64,000 bases of DNA, taken from contig BPIC01000001.1 in the NCBI GenBank assembly GCA_026003895.1, positions 1 to 64,000 of the forward strand. The letters are read 5' to 3'. This document shows, piece after piece, positions 18,463 to 27,190 of the stretch. Made by a program: the position numbers and the translations under genes. This stretch comes from Dehalococcoidia bacterium (lineage in GTDB: Bacteria; Chloroflexota; Dehalococcoidia; SpSt-223). Each line of letters starts with the position of its first letter. Position 1 is the first letter of the stretch. A model generated the notes under the pieces. That model was not told the DNA's origin, ran no database searches, and saw only the letters and a program-made list of their open reading frames with translations.

Positions 18463-18897
18463 TTAGCTCGTCGTTTCGACGGGCTCGACCGTCTCGGCAG
18501 CGGGCGTCTCGGCGGCGGGCGCCGGGGCACTCTTCGCATTCTTGGCAGCTACCGGGCGGGCGCGCTCCTTGATTCGGGCAGCCTTCCCGCGCAGGTTACG
18601 CAAGTAATACAGCTTCGCGCGGCGGACGCGGCCGATGCGAACGACCTCGATCTTCTCGATGCGTGGCGAGTGGAAAAGGAACGTCCGCTCAACCCCAACG
18701 TTATGCGAGGCAATGCGACGAACGGTGAAGGTAGCATCTCCCGGGCCGCCACGATGAATGCGGATCACGACGCCTTCGAAAACTTGGATGCGTTCGCGGC
18801 TGCCTTCGACGACCTTGACGGAGACGCGGACGGTGTCGCCAGGTCCGAACTGCGGCAGCTCTTTCGGCTCGACCAGCAGCAAATTGCGGATATCCAT
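18463..18897 (-). CDS. rplS: 50S ribosomal protein L19
   Basis: A 144-residue L19, which sits at the subunit interface. It has the typical [36 protein letters not shown] and [20 protein letters not shown] segments. The C-terminus carries about 28 extra residues rich in Ala, Pro and Glu that L19 does not usually have. The ATG at 18897 begins [10 protein letters not shown], where L19 normally starts; the longer upstream frame is not supported. A TACAAT box lies about 90 bases upstream. Confidence 0.94.
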   Translation of the reverse strand: MDIRNLLLVEPKELPQFGPGDTVRVSVKVVEGSRERIQVFEGVVIRIHRGGPGDATFTVRRIASHNVGVERTFLFHSPRIEKIEVVRIGRVRRAKLYYLRNLRGKAARIKERARPVAAKNAKSAPAPAAETPAAETVEPVETTS

Positions 18898-18983
18898 TGT
18901 TCCAACCTTACGGGACTGAGACGGGGGCGGCCCTGCCGCCACGGCCGCGGCGCGCGCTGCAGCGCCAGTCGCACGACCTCAGA

Positions 18984-18989
18984 ATTGTA
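18984..18989 (-). promoter_or_regulatory. -10 box for rplS-priA
   Basis: On the minus strand, TACAAT lies 86 bases before the rplS start. The -35 is weak (TTCATT, 18-base spacing). It is divergent from the MarR promoter at 19041-19069. Confidence 0.35.
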
Positions 18990-19040
18990 GCATGCGAGGG
19001 GGCGCAAAATGAAAGGCTGGACGCCCACGCCACCCCCCGT

Positions 19041-19073
19041 GTAACATAAACCTCACCTTCAGATACACTGAGG
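19041..19073 (+). promoter_or_regulatory. Promoter and candidate self-operator of the MarR gene
   Basis: GTAACA (19041-19046), a 17-base spacer and TACACT (19064-19069) precede the GTG at 19079 by only nine bases, so the transcript is probably leaderless. A near-palindrome, CCTTCAG-ATACA-CTGAGG (19056-19073), spans the -10 box and is a plausible binding site for the regulator itself. Confidence 0.45.
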
Positions 19074-19078
19074 CTCCT

Positions 19079-19705
19079 GTGCTGGAACGTGCTCCTTCCT
19101 CTCGCGCAGCTCGCTCGCTCGCCCGCCTCGCCCAAGCCGTGAAGCGGTTGGCGCTGGCGGACGGCTTGACTCCAGTGCAAGCCCAAGCGATCCTCTTCTG
19201 CGCCCGCACGCGGCCGGACGTCGCTTCGGTTGGCAGTCTCGCGCGCGTGCTCGGCACAACCCATGCCACGGCGGTCGGTATCGTCGACGGGCTGGTCCGC
19301 CGCGGCTACGTCGTTCGGCGATCCAAGCCCGACGACCGGCGCGTGACCCTCCTCGCGCTGACCGACCGCGGTCGCGAGGTTGCCGAGACGATTCTCGAGG
19401 GGAACGCCATCCTCGAGCGAGCGCTCGATCGTCTTCCCGCTGATCAGCGCACTACGTTTGAGCAGGCACTCGATGCCCTTAGTCGCGAGCTCGCCGCCGC
19501 CGGCCACCTTCAGTTGAGTGAGCCCTGCCCGGGCTGCGTCTTCCTCGAACCAAACGCTGCCCCGAGCGCGAGCCGGCCACACTATTGCCGTTACTTCCGG
19601 TCGTATCTCAGCGACGTCGAGACCCAACTTGACTGTCCGAAACATACGCCGCCGCGCACTGACGGCTTTCGCCGTGAGGAGCTACGGCTCCGCGCCGCTC
19701 GGTAA
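19079..19705 (+). CDS. MarR-family transcriptional regulator with C-terminal cysteine cluster
   Basis: A 208-residue regulator. The winged helix is typical for MarR: the recognition segment VGSLARVLGTTHATAVGIVDGLVRRGYV (given here as the span 51-78) and the wing with KPDDRRVTLLALT at about 83-95. Unusually, a C-terminal extension from residue 145 holds four cysteines (150, 153, 170, 186) in a CxxC...C...C order with conserved-looking aromatic residues between them. This suggests a bound metal, an iron-sulfur cluster or redox sensing. The start is a GTG right at the expected transcription start. It is followed by a copper-protein-like secreted gene, which is a possible target. Confidence 0.82.
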   Translation: MLERAPSSRAARSLARLAQAVKRLALADGLTPVQAQAILFCARTRPDVASVGSLARVLGTTHATAVGIVDGLVRRGYVVRRSKPDDRRVTLLALTDRGREVAETILEGNAILERALDRLPADQRTTFEQALDALSRELAAAGHLQLSEPCPGCVFLEPNAAPSASRPHYCRYFRSYLSDVETQLDCPKHTPPRTDGFRREELRLRAAR

Positions 19706-19819
19706 GAGCCGGACTTCGCTGAGAAATCTTTCGCTTGAATGGTGCTTCCGGCAGAATAGCGAGCACGCCGACCAATCAGCCATCCATCTGAAGCGGACGA
19801 CAGGTGTCCACGGGAGGCA

Positions 19820-21700
19820 ATGGTGCAGGTTCGGGTCTTGCTCAGCATGGCGGCGACAGTCGTCGCACTTATGGTTGCGGCAGCGGTGGCGTGGCTTGGC
19901 TCCAACCCGGTCAGCGCAGCGAATACGGATATCTCGTTCACCTGCTGCGGCTACACGCCGGCCAACGTCTCGATCAACGTCGGCGACTCCGTGACGTGGA
20001 AGCCATCCGGGGCCGATGGCTTCGGCGCTCACCCCCTCGTCAGTCAGAATGGCCTTTGGCCGACGGTTACCTCCGGTACGCAATTCGTCTTCACATTTAC
20101 TACACCGGGCGAGTACTTCTATTACTGCCAATTCCACGGCGGACCGAACGGCGCAGGGATGGCAGGAAAGGTAACCGTGCTCGGCAGCGGCGGCCCGACG
20201 CCGACCGCCACGCCGTCGGTGTCTCCGACCGTCACCTCTTCGCCAACGCCGACGCCGACCATTCCCCCCGGCCCTGTCGGCGCAAACGTCTCTCGCCGAC
20301 TGATCGCGATCTTGAGCGGAGCAAGCGAGGTGCCGTCCACCACGAGTCCGGCGACCGGCTACGCCCTCTTCGACGTGAGCGAGGACCTCACCCAACTCTC
20401 GTTCTACCTCTCCTCGACGGTGACGAGCACGACGGTCGCACATATCCACCGAGCGCCGTTCGGCGAGAATGGCGATCCAATCATTACGCTCGCATCGTCC
20501 CCCGGCTTTACTGAGGTGCGGGGAACGGCGGCGCTTGCGCCAGAGATCGCCTCGGCGCTCTTTACTCGGGACTTGTACGTCAACGTCCATTCGACGGTCT
20601 TTCCCGGGGGCGAGATCCGCGGGCAGATCGTCGGCATGATGAGCTTCGGCGCCCAGCTGAGTGGCAGCCAAGAAGTGCCGCCGAACGGTTCGCCGGCGAC
20701 CGGCCGCTTCCAGCTCTGGCTTTGGCCCGACCTGTCGCGCGCCGAGTTCGTGATGACGCACACGGTGGCCGGCGCGAACGCCGCGCACATCCACCGCGGC
20801 CCACCGGGCGTGAACGGCCCGGTCGTCGTTCCGCTGCCGGCAGGCCCGAACGTGTCCGGCACCGTGCCACTCACGCCGGGCGGACTCTACGACTTGCTCG
20901 CCGGCAACTGGTATGTGAACGTCCATTCGCCCTCCTTCCCCGGCGGAGAGGTGCGCGGCCAGCTCGGACTCGAGCATCAGTATCAGGCCGTGCTGCGCGG
21001 CAGCAATGAAGTGCCACCGAGCGGCAGCGCCAACAGCGGCGTCGCTTCCTTCATCCTCAACCGGACGACGCTCCAACTGCACTATGTCCTTTCGTCGACA
21101 ATTCCCAACACCACGCAGGCGCACATCCACGTCGGCCCAGCGGGCGCAAACGGTCCGGTGTCGTACACGCTCGCCAGCACCGCCGGCTTCACGGCCGTTC
21201 GGGGGACGGTGACTCTCGATCCGCGCTTGCTGCCGCTGCTCGAAACCGGTGGCCTGTACGTCAATGTGCACTCGACGCAGAATCCGAGCGGCGAAATCCG
21301 CGGCCAAATCTGGGGACCGACGCTCTTCACCGCGCGGCTGACTCCGCAGCAGGAAGTTCCGCCGGCAGCCAACGGCTTCAGCGGTCGCGCCTTCCTGCTC
21401 CTGAACGATGGTCAGAACGGATTCATCTACGCGCTGGCCCACGACGTGGCGTCGCCGACAGCAGCGCACATCCACCGTGGCGCCCCGGGCGTCTCGGGTC
21501 CGATCGTCTACCCACTTCAGGCCGCCAATCAGGCGGCGGCGTCGAGCGGGGTATCTGCTGCCGATCTCCACGACCTCTTTTTTGGCAACCTGTACGTCAA
21601 CGTTCATAACGCGTCCTTCCCGGCGGGCGCGATCCGCGGCCAACTGGTGGCAGGGACCCGCCAACTCCTCGGGATCGCGTTCAAGAACGCTGGCGGTTGA
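19820..21700 (+). CDS. Secreted cupredoxin-like protein with four tandem CHRD domains
   Basis: A 626-residue exported protein. A signal peptide (about 1-34) is followed by a plastocyanin/cupredoxin-like domain (about 35-120) with candidate copper ligands His in GFGAHPL, Cys and His in YYCQFHGG, and Met in GAGMAGK. After a Pro/Thr linker come four CHRD domains at about 160-275, 278-385, 388-500 and 503-620. Each carries the AHIHRGxxGxxGP pattern and an LYVNVHSxxFPGGEIRGQ-type ending. CHRD domains are widespread in secreted bacterial proteins, with unknown ligands. Nothing suggests recent transfer. It follows the MarR gene after 114 bases. Confidence 0.85.
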   Translation: MVQVRVLLSMAATVVALMVAAAVAWLGSNPVSAANTDISFTCCGYTPANVSINVGDSVTWKPSGADGFGAHPLVSQNGLWPTVTSGTQFVFTFTTPGEYFYYCQFHGGPNGAGMAGKVTVLGSGGPTPTATPSVSPTVTSSPTPTPTIPPGPVGANVSRRLIAILSGASEVPSTTSPATGYALFDVSEDLTQLSFYLSSTVTSTTVAHIHRAPFGENGDPIITLASSPGFTEVRGTAALAPEIASALFTRDLYVNVHSTVFPGGEIRGQIVGMMSFGAQLSGSQEVPPNGSPATGRFQLWLWPDLSRAEFVMTHTVAGANAAHIHRGPPGVNGPVVVPLPAGPNVSGTVPLTPGGLYDLLAGNWYVNVHSPSFPGGEVRGQLGLEHQYQAVLRGSNEVPPSGSANSGVASFILNRTTLQLHYVLSSTIPNTTQAHIHVGPAGANGPVSYTLASTAGFTAVRGTVTLDPRLLPLLETGGLYVNVHSTQNPSGEIRGQIWGPTLFTARLTPQQEVPPAANGFSGRAFLLLNDGQNGFIYALAHDVASPTAAHIHRGAPGVSGPIVYPLQAANQAAASSGVSAADLHDLFFGNLYVNVHNASFPAGAIRGQLVAGTRQLLGIAFKNAGG

Positions 21701-21772
21701 GCGCCGCTCGTCTAGTCAGGCGACTCCGCGCCGAGGCTGCACTACACTGTCGTCAGTCTCGGCCCGAGGGGG

Positions 21773-22747
21773 ATGATGACGATCTCTGCGCTTCGCGAAA
21801 TCGCCATCGGCGTCGCCGATCTCGACAAACGCACCGCCTTCTACCGCGACATCTTCGGCCTCACCGTGATTCGTGAAAGCACGATCTCGAGTGACATCGC
21901 GCGGGCGCTGTATGGACTGGCCGATCCGATTCCGAGCCGGACCCTCGCGCGGACGGACGTGCCGAGCAGCGTGAGAATCCGGCTGATGCGCCTCGAGGGC
22001 GAGGAAGGACGTCCGTCGCGCGACCTTCGCTGGCCTGGCCCCGTCGGAATCGGGTTCACGACGGCGAGCATTCAGCCCGTCTTTGAGCGCGTCGCCGGCG
22101 CTGGGGTGCAGTTCATTTCTCCACCCGTCAAGCTCACGCCGGGAAGCGGTCCCGACGACCCGTTTCGGTTCGAAGCATTCGGCCGCGCCGAGGATGGCGA
22201 ATATATCGTCTTGATCGAGCGCGGCAATACGCCGGTGCCATACGGGGACATTTCCGCCGCTTCTGGTGTTAGTCAACCGCTGCACACGTCGCACGCTGTG
22301 CTCGATCTCGCCGCGTGCAACCGGTTCTTGCACGACGTGCTCGGGCATGAAGTACTCGTTCACGAGCATTGCGAAGGGCCACTGTTCGAAGAACTGATGG
22401 GCTTGCCACCCGGTCAGCGATTCGATTTCGACATGCTTTGGGATCCGGGCTTCTCGACCGGCCGGATTGTTTTGATGGAGTTCGAAGGGATCGTCGCGGA
22501 CCCGGCGAGCGTCCATCCGCCGACGCGAGGGATTTGCGCGCTGCGCTACGACACGAGCGACCTGACGGCCTTGCTCCCACGAATCGAGCCGGCCGGCGGC
22601 CGCATTCTTCGCGGGCCAGTGACGGTCGACGACCCGGCCCTCGGACGTGGCCAAGTCGTCGCCGTCATGTCACCCATCGGCACGCTGTTCGAGATCTGGG
22701 AGCCCGACCTGTCGGACAATCCCACTGGCGAATTTGGGACACGATGA
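21773..22747 (+). CDS. Two-domain VOC (glyoxalase/bleomycin resistance/dioxygenase) family protein
   Basis: A 324-residue protein with two VOC modules. The first starts LREIAIGVADLDKRTAFYRDIFGLTV (residues 5-30) and the second near residue 166 with HTSHAVLDLAACNRFLHDVLG. The metal-ligand pattern is incomplete in the first half but includes the C-terminal GTLFEIWEP glutamate in the second. The substrate cannot be inferred. A TACACT -10 box lies at 21743-21748 and GAGGGGG is the ribosome-binding site. An SDR gene lies convergently downstream. Confidence 0.8.
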   Translation: MMTISALREIAIGVADLDKRTAFYRDIFGLTVIRESTISSDIARALYGLADPIPSRTLARTDVPSSVRIRLMRLEGEEGRPSRDLRWPGPVGIGFTTASIQPVFERVAGAGVQFISPPVKLTPGSGPDDPFRFEAFGRAEDGEYIVLIERGNTPVPYGDISAASGVSQPLHTSHAVLDLAACNRFLHDVLGHEVLVHEHCEGPLFEELMGLPPGQRFDFDMLWDPGFSTGRIVLMEFEGIVADPASVHPPTRGICALRYDTSDLTALLPRIEPAGGRILRGPVTVDDPALGRGQVVAVMSPIGTLFEIWEPDLSDNPTGEFGTR

Positions 22748-22760
22748 GCCGTCACGCGAC

Positions 22761-23514
22761 TCAAATCGCGGTGTAGGCCCCGTCGACGAGGTGAGCGCTG
22801 CCGGTGATAAACGACGCTTCGTCAGACGCCAAGAAGCAGACGAGCGCCGCTACTTCGTTTGGCGTACCCATCCGCTTGACCGGGTGGAGCGCGGTGATGG
22901 CCTGCCTCGCCTCGTCGTTCAGATGCTTGGTCAAGAGCGGGGGTAACGATGAACGCCGGGCACACGCTGACCGCACGAATGCCAGCCGTGGCGTACTCGA
23001 TCGCGGCTGCCTTTGTCAGGCCCACGACGGCGTGCTTGGCGGCGACGTAGGCGGGGGCATTGGCGAACCCGACTGTGCCGAGGATCGAGGCCATGTTCAC
23101 GATGACTCCGCCCCCATTGGCCAACATCGCTGGAATCTCGTAGCGCATCCCGTAGAAGACGCCGTTCAGGTTGACGTCGATCACCTGCTTCCAGCCTTCG
23201 ATCGAATACGATCCGACTGGGTTCGCTTCGCCACCAATGCCGGCGTTGTTCACCGCGACATCAAGCCGGCCGAAGGTCTCGACAGCGAAACGGACCATCG
23301 CCTCCACGGACGCCGGATCCGCCACATCGACGTGCACGGCACGCGCCTCGCCGCCGATCTCGCTCGCGACACGTTCCGCCGCCTCCAGATTGAGATCGGC
23401 GACGACGACCTTGCCCCCTCGCGCCGCAAAGAGCGCAGCGCACGCCTCCCCGATGCCGGAGCCGCCTCCGGTGACCACGATCACCTTGCCGTCGAAGCGA
23501 TTCGAGTCTGCCAT
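22761..23514 (-). CDS. Short-chain dehydrogenase/reductase (SDR), frameshifted
   Basis: A classical SDR oxidoreductase of about 250 residues once the frame is repaired. The NAD(P)-binding TGGGSGIG motif is near residue 15, VDVAD near 62, NNAG near 89, the catalytic Ser in MASILG near 140 and YVAAK near 155. The VVVADL segment with an acidic residue suggests NAD. After CPAFIVTP the frame changes at a five-G run on the plus strand (22939-22943). Removing one base joins it to [10 protein letters not shown] and the normal C-terminus ending [10 protein letters not shown]. The break sits in a homopolymer, like those in rodA and the kinase gene. The substrate is unknown. Confidence 0.85.
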
Positions 23515-23673
23515 TCCCTCTCATGTCCTCCGCTGCCACTCGGTCCGCCGGCCAGCGCACGGTTGCCGGCGGTCAACAGTAAGCATCTCACGGGCGAGCG
23601 CTACTGTCGAGACCCGAACCACCCGGCGAAGACCAGACCGATTGTCACGTTGTGAGCAACTCAATGCTCCCCC

Positions 23674-23702
23674 TAGGCAGGGTGGCAGCAAGCGCCTATG
23701 CT
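23674..23702 (+). promoter_or_regulatory. Candidate promoter of the small gene at 23727
   Basis: TAGGCA (23674-23679), a 17-base spacer and TATGCT (23697-23702) lie 24 bases before the start codon. Confidence 0.45.
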
Positions 23703-23726
23703 AGCGGTGTGGAGAAGGAGGAGCCA

Positions 23727-24104
23727 ATGACGTCGCAGCCTCGATCGATGCGCTTTCAGGTTCAGGAGGTGTTGGCCGGCGCGTTGGCGTCCCTGCCTTC
23801 CGATACATTCTCGGACGATCACGCCTTCCTCGGTCGGACGTTTAAGCACTTATCCAGCACCTTGCCGCTGTTTGCGCCGTACGCTGCCCTCGTTGACGAA
23901 AGCGACTACTCGTCCGCCCTCGACGGCGCGCTCCGAGCGCTCGTCGAACGAGGATGGCTGGTCCATGAGCCGGGTCACTATACCATCACGGCTGTCGGGC
24001 GAGCGGCCTGCATCAGCAGCAAGAGGACGCTCTTCAACCGGGGCGACGTGGCGCAACTCGAGGAGGCCGCCGCGATCCTCGGAGCAGCCGAGCCCAACGC
24101 CTAG
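23727..24104 (+). CDS. Small protein of unknown function, winged-helix-like C-terminus
   Basis: A 125-residue protein I do not recognise. It is soluble and helical, and the segment from about 65 to 105 (ALRALVERGWLVHEPGHYTITAVGRAA) reads like a winged-helix hairpin, but the recognition helix is not clear. The ATG at 23727 has an AAGGAGGAG ribosome-binding site and a promoter upstream, which supports a real gene. Its end overlaps the convergent gene by four bases. Confidence 0.6.
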   Translation: MTSQPRSMRFQVQEVLAGALASLPSDTFSDDHAFLGRTFKHLSSTLPLFAPYAALVDESDYSSALDGALRALVERGWLVHEPGHYTITAVGRAACISSKRTLFNRGDVAQLEEAAAILGAAEPNA

Positions 24105-24712
24105 CGTCGTTCCAGCAGCGCCCGGCAATGTTCGCAAACGACCTCGGGCGCATCGGGTGGCGCCGGAGTCCAAACGCGCTCAAAGAGCGCCCCGGCAATG
24201 GCTCGTGCCCGTGCCCGGTCCGGGAGGCGCCGCACGGCTTCCGCATCGAGGGCACCCTCGCCGAATGCTGCCCCGGCGAGCAGGCCATAGGCGAGAGAGG
24301 CTGGTGACTGCAGCCGGCGCAGCCCGTCGGCGAAGCAAGTGGCACGGCGGACCGCCGCTACCGCCGAACTGGAAGCGTCGTCCGGCACGGTCTCCCGCGG
24401 AACACCCGCGAGGAGGAGGCTCATGACCACCGCTGCCCGCCGGGCCGGGGCTCCATCCGGAAGCGAAGCAAGCGCCGAATCGGTGGCGTGGAGGTCGCCG
24501 CCGTGCCAGAGCGTCGCCACCCCGCCGAAAAGGACGGGGTCGGGCCACCGCAGATCGAGGAGGTTGCCGTGGTCAAGCAGTGTGTCGCAGCCATCGAAGA
24601 CGCTCCGTGCCGCGGCGGCGTCGGCGAGGGCGAGGCCGAGGAACGCCCCGCGATAGCGATCGAGTGCCGCGAGCCGGCGCTTGTTGAGGGTGGCGAGGTC
24701 GTCGCTCGTCAT
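24101..24712 (-). CDS. ADP-ribosylglycohydrolase-like protein, degenerate
   Basis: A 203-residue protein. The N-terminal DRYRGAFLGLALADA stretch resembles the start of ADP-ribosylglycohydrolases (DraG/ARH), and the TDSALA and later AYGLLAGAAFGEGAL segments fit the same all-helical fold. The metal-binding aspartates expected after the first helix and near the C-terminus are not evident, and the protein is about 100 residues shorter than usual. It may be a non-catalytic relative. A CEHCRALL motif ends the protein. The assignment is weak. Confidence 0.45.
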   Translation of the reverse strand: MTSDDLATLNKRRLAALDRYRGAFLGLALADAAAARSVFDGCDTLLDHGNLLDLRWPDPVLFGGVATLWHGGDLHATDSALASLPDGAPARRAAVVMSLLLAGVPRETVPDDASSSAVAAVRRATCFADGLRRLQSPASLAYGLLAGAAFGEGALDAEAVRRLPDRARARAIAGALFERVWTPAPPDAPEVVCEHCRALLERR

Positions 24713-24785
24713 TTCTGTGGTTGGCCTCCTGCGCAGGGAGCGTAGCAGGCGGCGCGAGATCGAGGGAAGCGGGCCGGCCGTTTGC

Positions 24786-24791
24786 TAGAAT
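24786..24791 (+). promoter_or_regulatory. -10 box of the glycosyltransferase operon
   Basis: TAGAAT lies eight bases before a GTG at 24800, so the operon's first gene is probably translated from a leaderless or nearly leaderless transcript. No clear -35 is seen. Confidence 0.4.
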
Positions 24792-24799
24792 CGCGCTTC

Positions 24800-27190
24800 G
24801 TGAGCGCCCTTTCGACGGCCCCGCGCCCGGCGGTGGAGGTTTCCGCGGCCGGACCGCGACCGCACCCCCGGCGCTGGTCGCTGCTCGTCGTCCCCACCCT
24901 CATCCTCCTCGCTGCCTTCGGTCTCCGCCTCGTTCGCCTCGGCGAACAGAACATCTGGTGGGACGAAGGCCTCGCCTTCTGGGCGGTCCGCCAGAACCTC
25001 CTTGCGACCACGCTCTGGACGGCCGCCGACGTCCATCCCCCGGTCTTCTTTTGGCTGCTCTGGCTCCAAGTGCGGCTCGCCGGTGAGAGCGCCTTTGCCG
25101 GCCGGCTGGTAGACGTCTGGGCGGGCGTCCTGACCGTCGCGCTCGCCATCCCAATCGGCCGGCTGCTTGGCGGCCTGCGCCTCGGAATCGTCGCGGCGCT
25201 CTTCCTCGCGCTGGCGCGCTTTCCCGTCTGGTGGTCCCAAGAGCTGCGGATGTACGCGCCGGCGACGGCCTTTGCCCTCGCCGCCTGCTTTTTCACGCTG
25301 CGAGCGGCGCAAGGCCGCCGCTGGTGGGCGGGCTACATTATCAGCGCCACCCTCGCGCTCTGGACGCTCTATCTCAGTGCTGCGGTGCTGCTCGCCGTCA
25401 ACCTATTCGCCGGGGTCGTGGCGTTGCGCCGACTGCTCAACCCCTCCCAGCAGCGCGCTGGTCTCCGTTTCGCCCTTGCCTGGGCGGGGGCGCAGCTCGT
25501 CGTCGGGCTCCTGTTTGGCCTTTGGCTCCTCATCGCCAGCGGGCGGATGCGCACGTGGTCGACCGCCGAGCCGGTCGATCCGGCGATCTTCGCCAAACTG
25601 TACGCCGTCGTGCTGACAACGGGCGTCTCGGTCGACATCGATCGGTATTGGCCGGGCGTTGCCCTAGCGCTCGGTGTGCTCGCCCTCGGGGCGCTGCTCT
25701 CGCTGCTCGTCCGGCGCTCGACGACTGGGTGGAGTCTCCACTGGTTGCTGCCGGTGCTGGTCGTACTCGTCGTGCCGGCGGCGGTCTTCTTGGCGACCCA
25801 GCCGCGCGGCTTCTTCTACTCGCCGCGGCTCGAAGTGCGTTACTTCCTGCTCGCCACCCCGGCCGCGGCGCTGCTCGTTGCCGGAGCGCTCATCACCATC
25901 GGCAAGCTGTGGCGGCCGCTCGGTGCCGGCGCCACCGTGACCGCGGCGCTCGCCGCGGGCTGGTTCACCGTCGACTATCTCGATGGGCGACGCTATCGCG
26001 ACGAATTCGACTCGGTGGTCGCCGCTCTGCGTGCCTACGCCCGGCCCGACGATGGCGTCGTCCTCGTGTCGGGGGACCGGTCCGTGCTGTTTACGTACTC
26101 CTATCTCCCGAACGTGCCGGATGCGCCACCGTGGTACGGGCTGCCGTTTACCGTCCCAGCCACGGCAGCGAGCGCGGCGGGTGACATCGGGCCGATCGCC
26201 GAGCGGCACCGCCGAATTTGGCTCGTTTCAGCGGAAGCGCACCTCCAAGACCCAGGCGGCGAGATTGCCCGCTGGCTGGACACCAACCGATTGAAGGTCT
26301 ATGACCAGCCGAACGGCTATAACCGGCTAACCCTGTATGACCGGGTCGGCGAGCCGCCGGCCATCGAGCGGCTTGCGCCGACGGTCCCGTTGGACGTCGA
26401 CCTCGGCGGTGGCCGCCGGCTGCTTGGCTACGACCTCCCGGCGCGACGGCTGCTGCCCGGAGACGTTGGGCACATTGCGCTCTACTGGCGCTCTAGCGGC
26501 GGAGCGGCAGGGCCGCTCGCGCTACGACTGCTCGATCCGGAGAGCGTTCCACTCGAAGAGTGGATCATCGACGACAGCGCCACACCAGCGGGCGCACCCG
26601 TGCGCCGTCAGTTCGAGTTCGCCGTCTTCCGCCATACCCCTCGGGGAACCTACCGCGTGGAAATCGAGACGCTCACCGAACGACGGACCTTGGCGACCGT
26701 TGGCATCGAGCGCACTGAGCCCGTGCCGGGGCTGCCGGCTGACGTCACACCGCGCCCGGCCGGCGATTTCGGCGACACGCTGCGCCTCGTCGGCTTCACG
26801 GTCGCCACCGGCGGACGAGCCTTGGCTTCTGGCGACACGATCCACCCCGGCGAGACGATCAACCTGACCCTCTACTGGCAGCCGCTGCGCCGCCTCGACC
26901 GTTCTTGGGTCGTCTTCGCTCACCTGCTCGGCGAGCAGATCAACCCTGCGAGCGACACGCCGCTCTGGGGCCAGGACGACGGCTACCCGCTGCGGGGAGA
27001 ATTCCCAACGCACCACTGGCGACCCCGGACGACGGTGCGCGACATGCGCCGCTTCGTCGTCGATCCGAACGCTCCACCGGGACGCTACGCGATCGAGGTT
27101 GGCATGTACTGGCCCCCGACGAGTGAACGGCTGCCGACCGCCGATGGCGAGGGGCGGCTGATCCTCCTCGACCTGATGGTGACGCGATGA
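24800..27190 (+). CDS. GT-C family glycosyltransferase (ArnT/PMT-like) with C-terminal beta domains
   Basis: A 796-residue polytopic membrane protein. The first extracytoplasmic loop holds WWDEG (about residues 53-57), the acidic motif of GT39/ArnT-like enzymes that use polyprenyl-phosphate sugars, followed by HPPVFFWLLW. About ten to eleven membrane helices run to residue 400, then a soluble region with two beta-sandwich-like domains. The last (about 660-790) has the RSWVVFAHLL ... PTHHW ... PPGRYAIEVGMY pattern shared by five other proteins of the operon. I chose the GTG at 24800 from its -10 box; a TTG six codons upstream is possible. It heads a seven-gene operon with four-base overlaps. 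Confidence 0.78.
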   Translation: MSALSTAPRPAVEVSAAGPRPHPRRWSLLVVPTLILLAAFGLRLVRLGEQNIWWDEGLAFWAVRQNLLATTLWTAADVHPPVFFWLLWLQVRLAGESAFAGRLVDVWAGVLTVALAIPIGRLLGGLRLGIVAALFLALARFPVWWSQELRMYAPATAFALAACFFTLRAAQGRRWWAGYIISATLALWTLYLSAAVLLAVNLFAGVVALRRLLNPSQQRAGLRFALAWAGAQLVVGLLFGLWLLIASGRMRTWSTAEPVDPAIFAKLYAVVLTTGVSVDIDRYWPGVALALGVLALGALLSLLVRRSTTGWSLHWLLPVLVVLVVPAAVFLATQPRGFFYSPRLEVRYFLLATPAAALLVAGALITIGKLWRPLGAGATVTAALAAGWFTVDYLDGRRYRDEFDSVVAALRAYARPDDGVVLVSGDRSVLFTYSYLPNVPDAPPWYGLPFTVPATAASAAGDIGPIAERHRRIWLVSAEAHLQDPGGEIARWLDTNRLKVYDQPNGYNRLTLYDRVGEPPAIERLAPTVPLDVDLGGGRRLLGYDLPARRLLPGDVGHIALYWRSSGGAAGPLALRLLDPESVPLEEWIIDDSATPAGAPVRRQFEFAVFRHTPRGTYRVEIETLTERRTLATVGIERTEPVPGLPADVTPRPAGDFGDTLRLVGFTVATGGRALASGDTIHPGETINLTLYWQPLRRLDRSWVVFAHLLGEQINPASDTPLWGQDDGYPLRGEFPTHHWRPRTTVRDMRRFVVDPNAPPGRYAIEVGMYWPPTSERLPTADGEGRLILLDLMVTR

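Noticed and set aside
19682..21664. 660-codon antisense open frame over the CHRD gene
   Set aside because: The opposite strand encodes clear CHRD domains; the antisense product has no recognisable motif.
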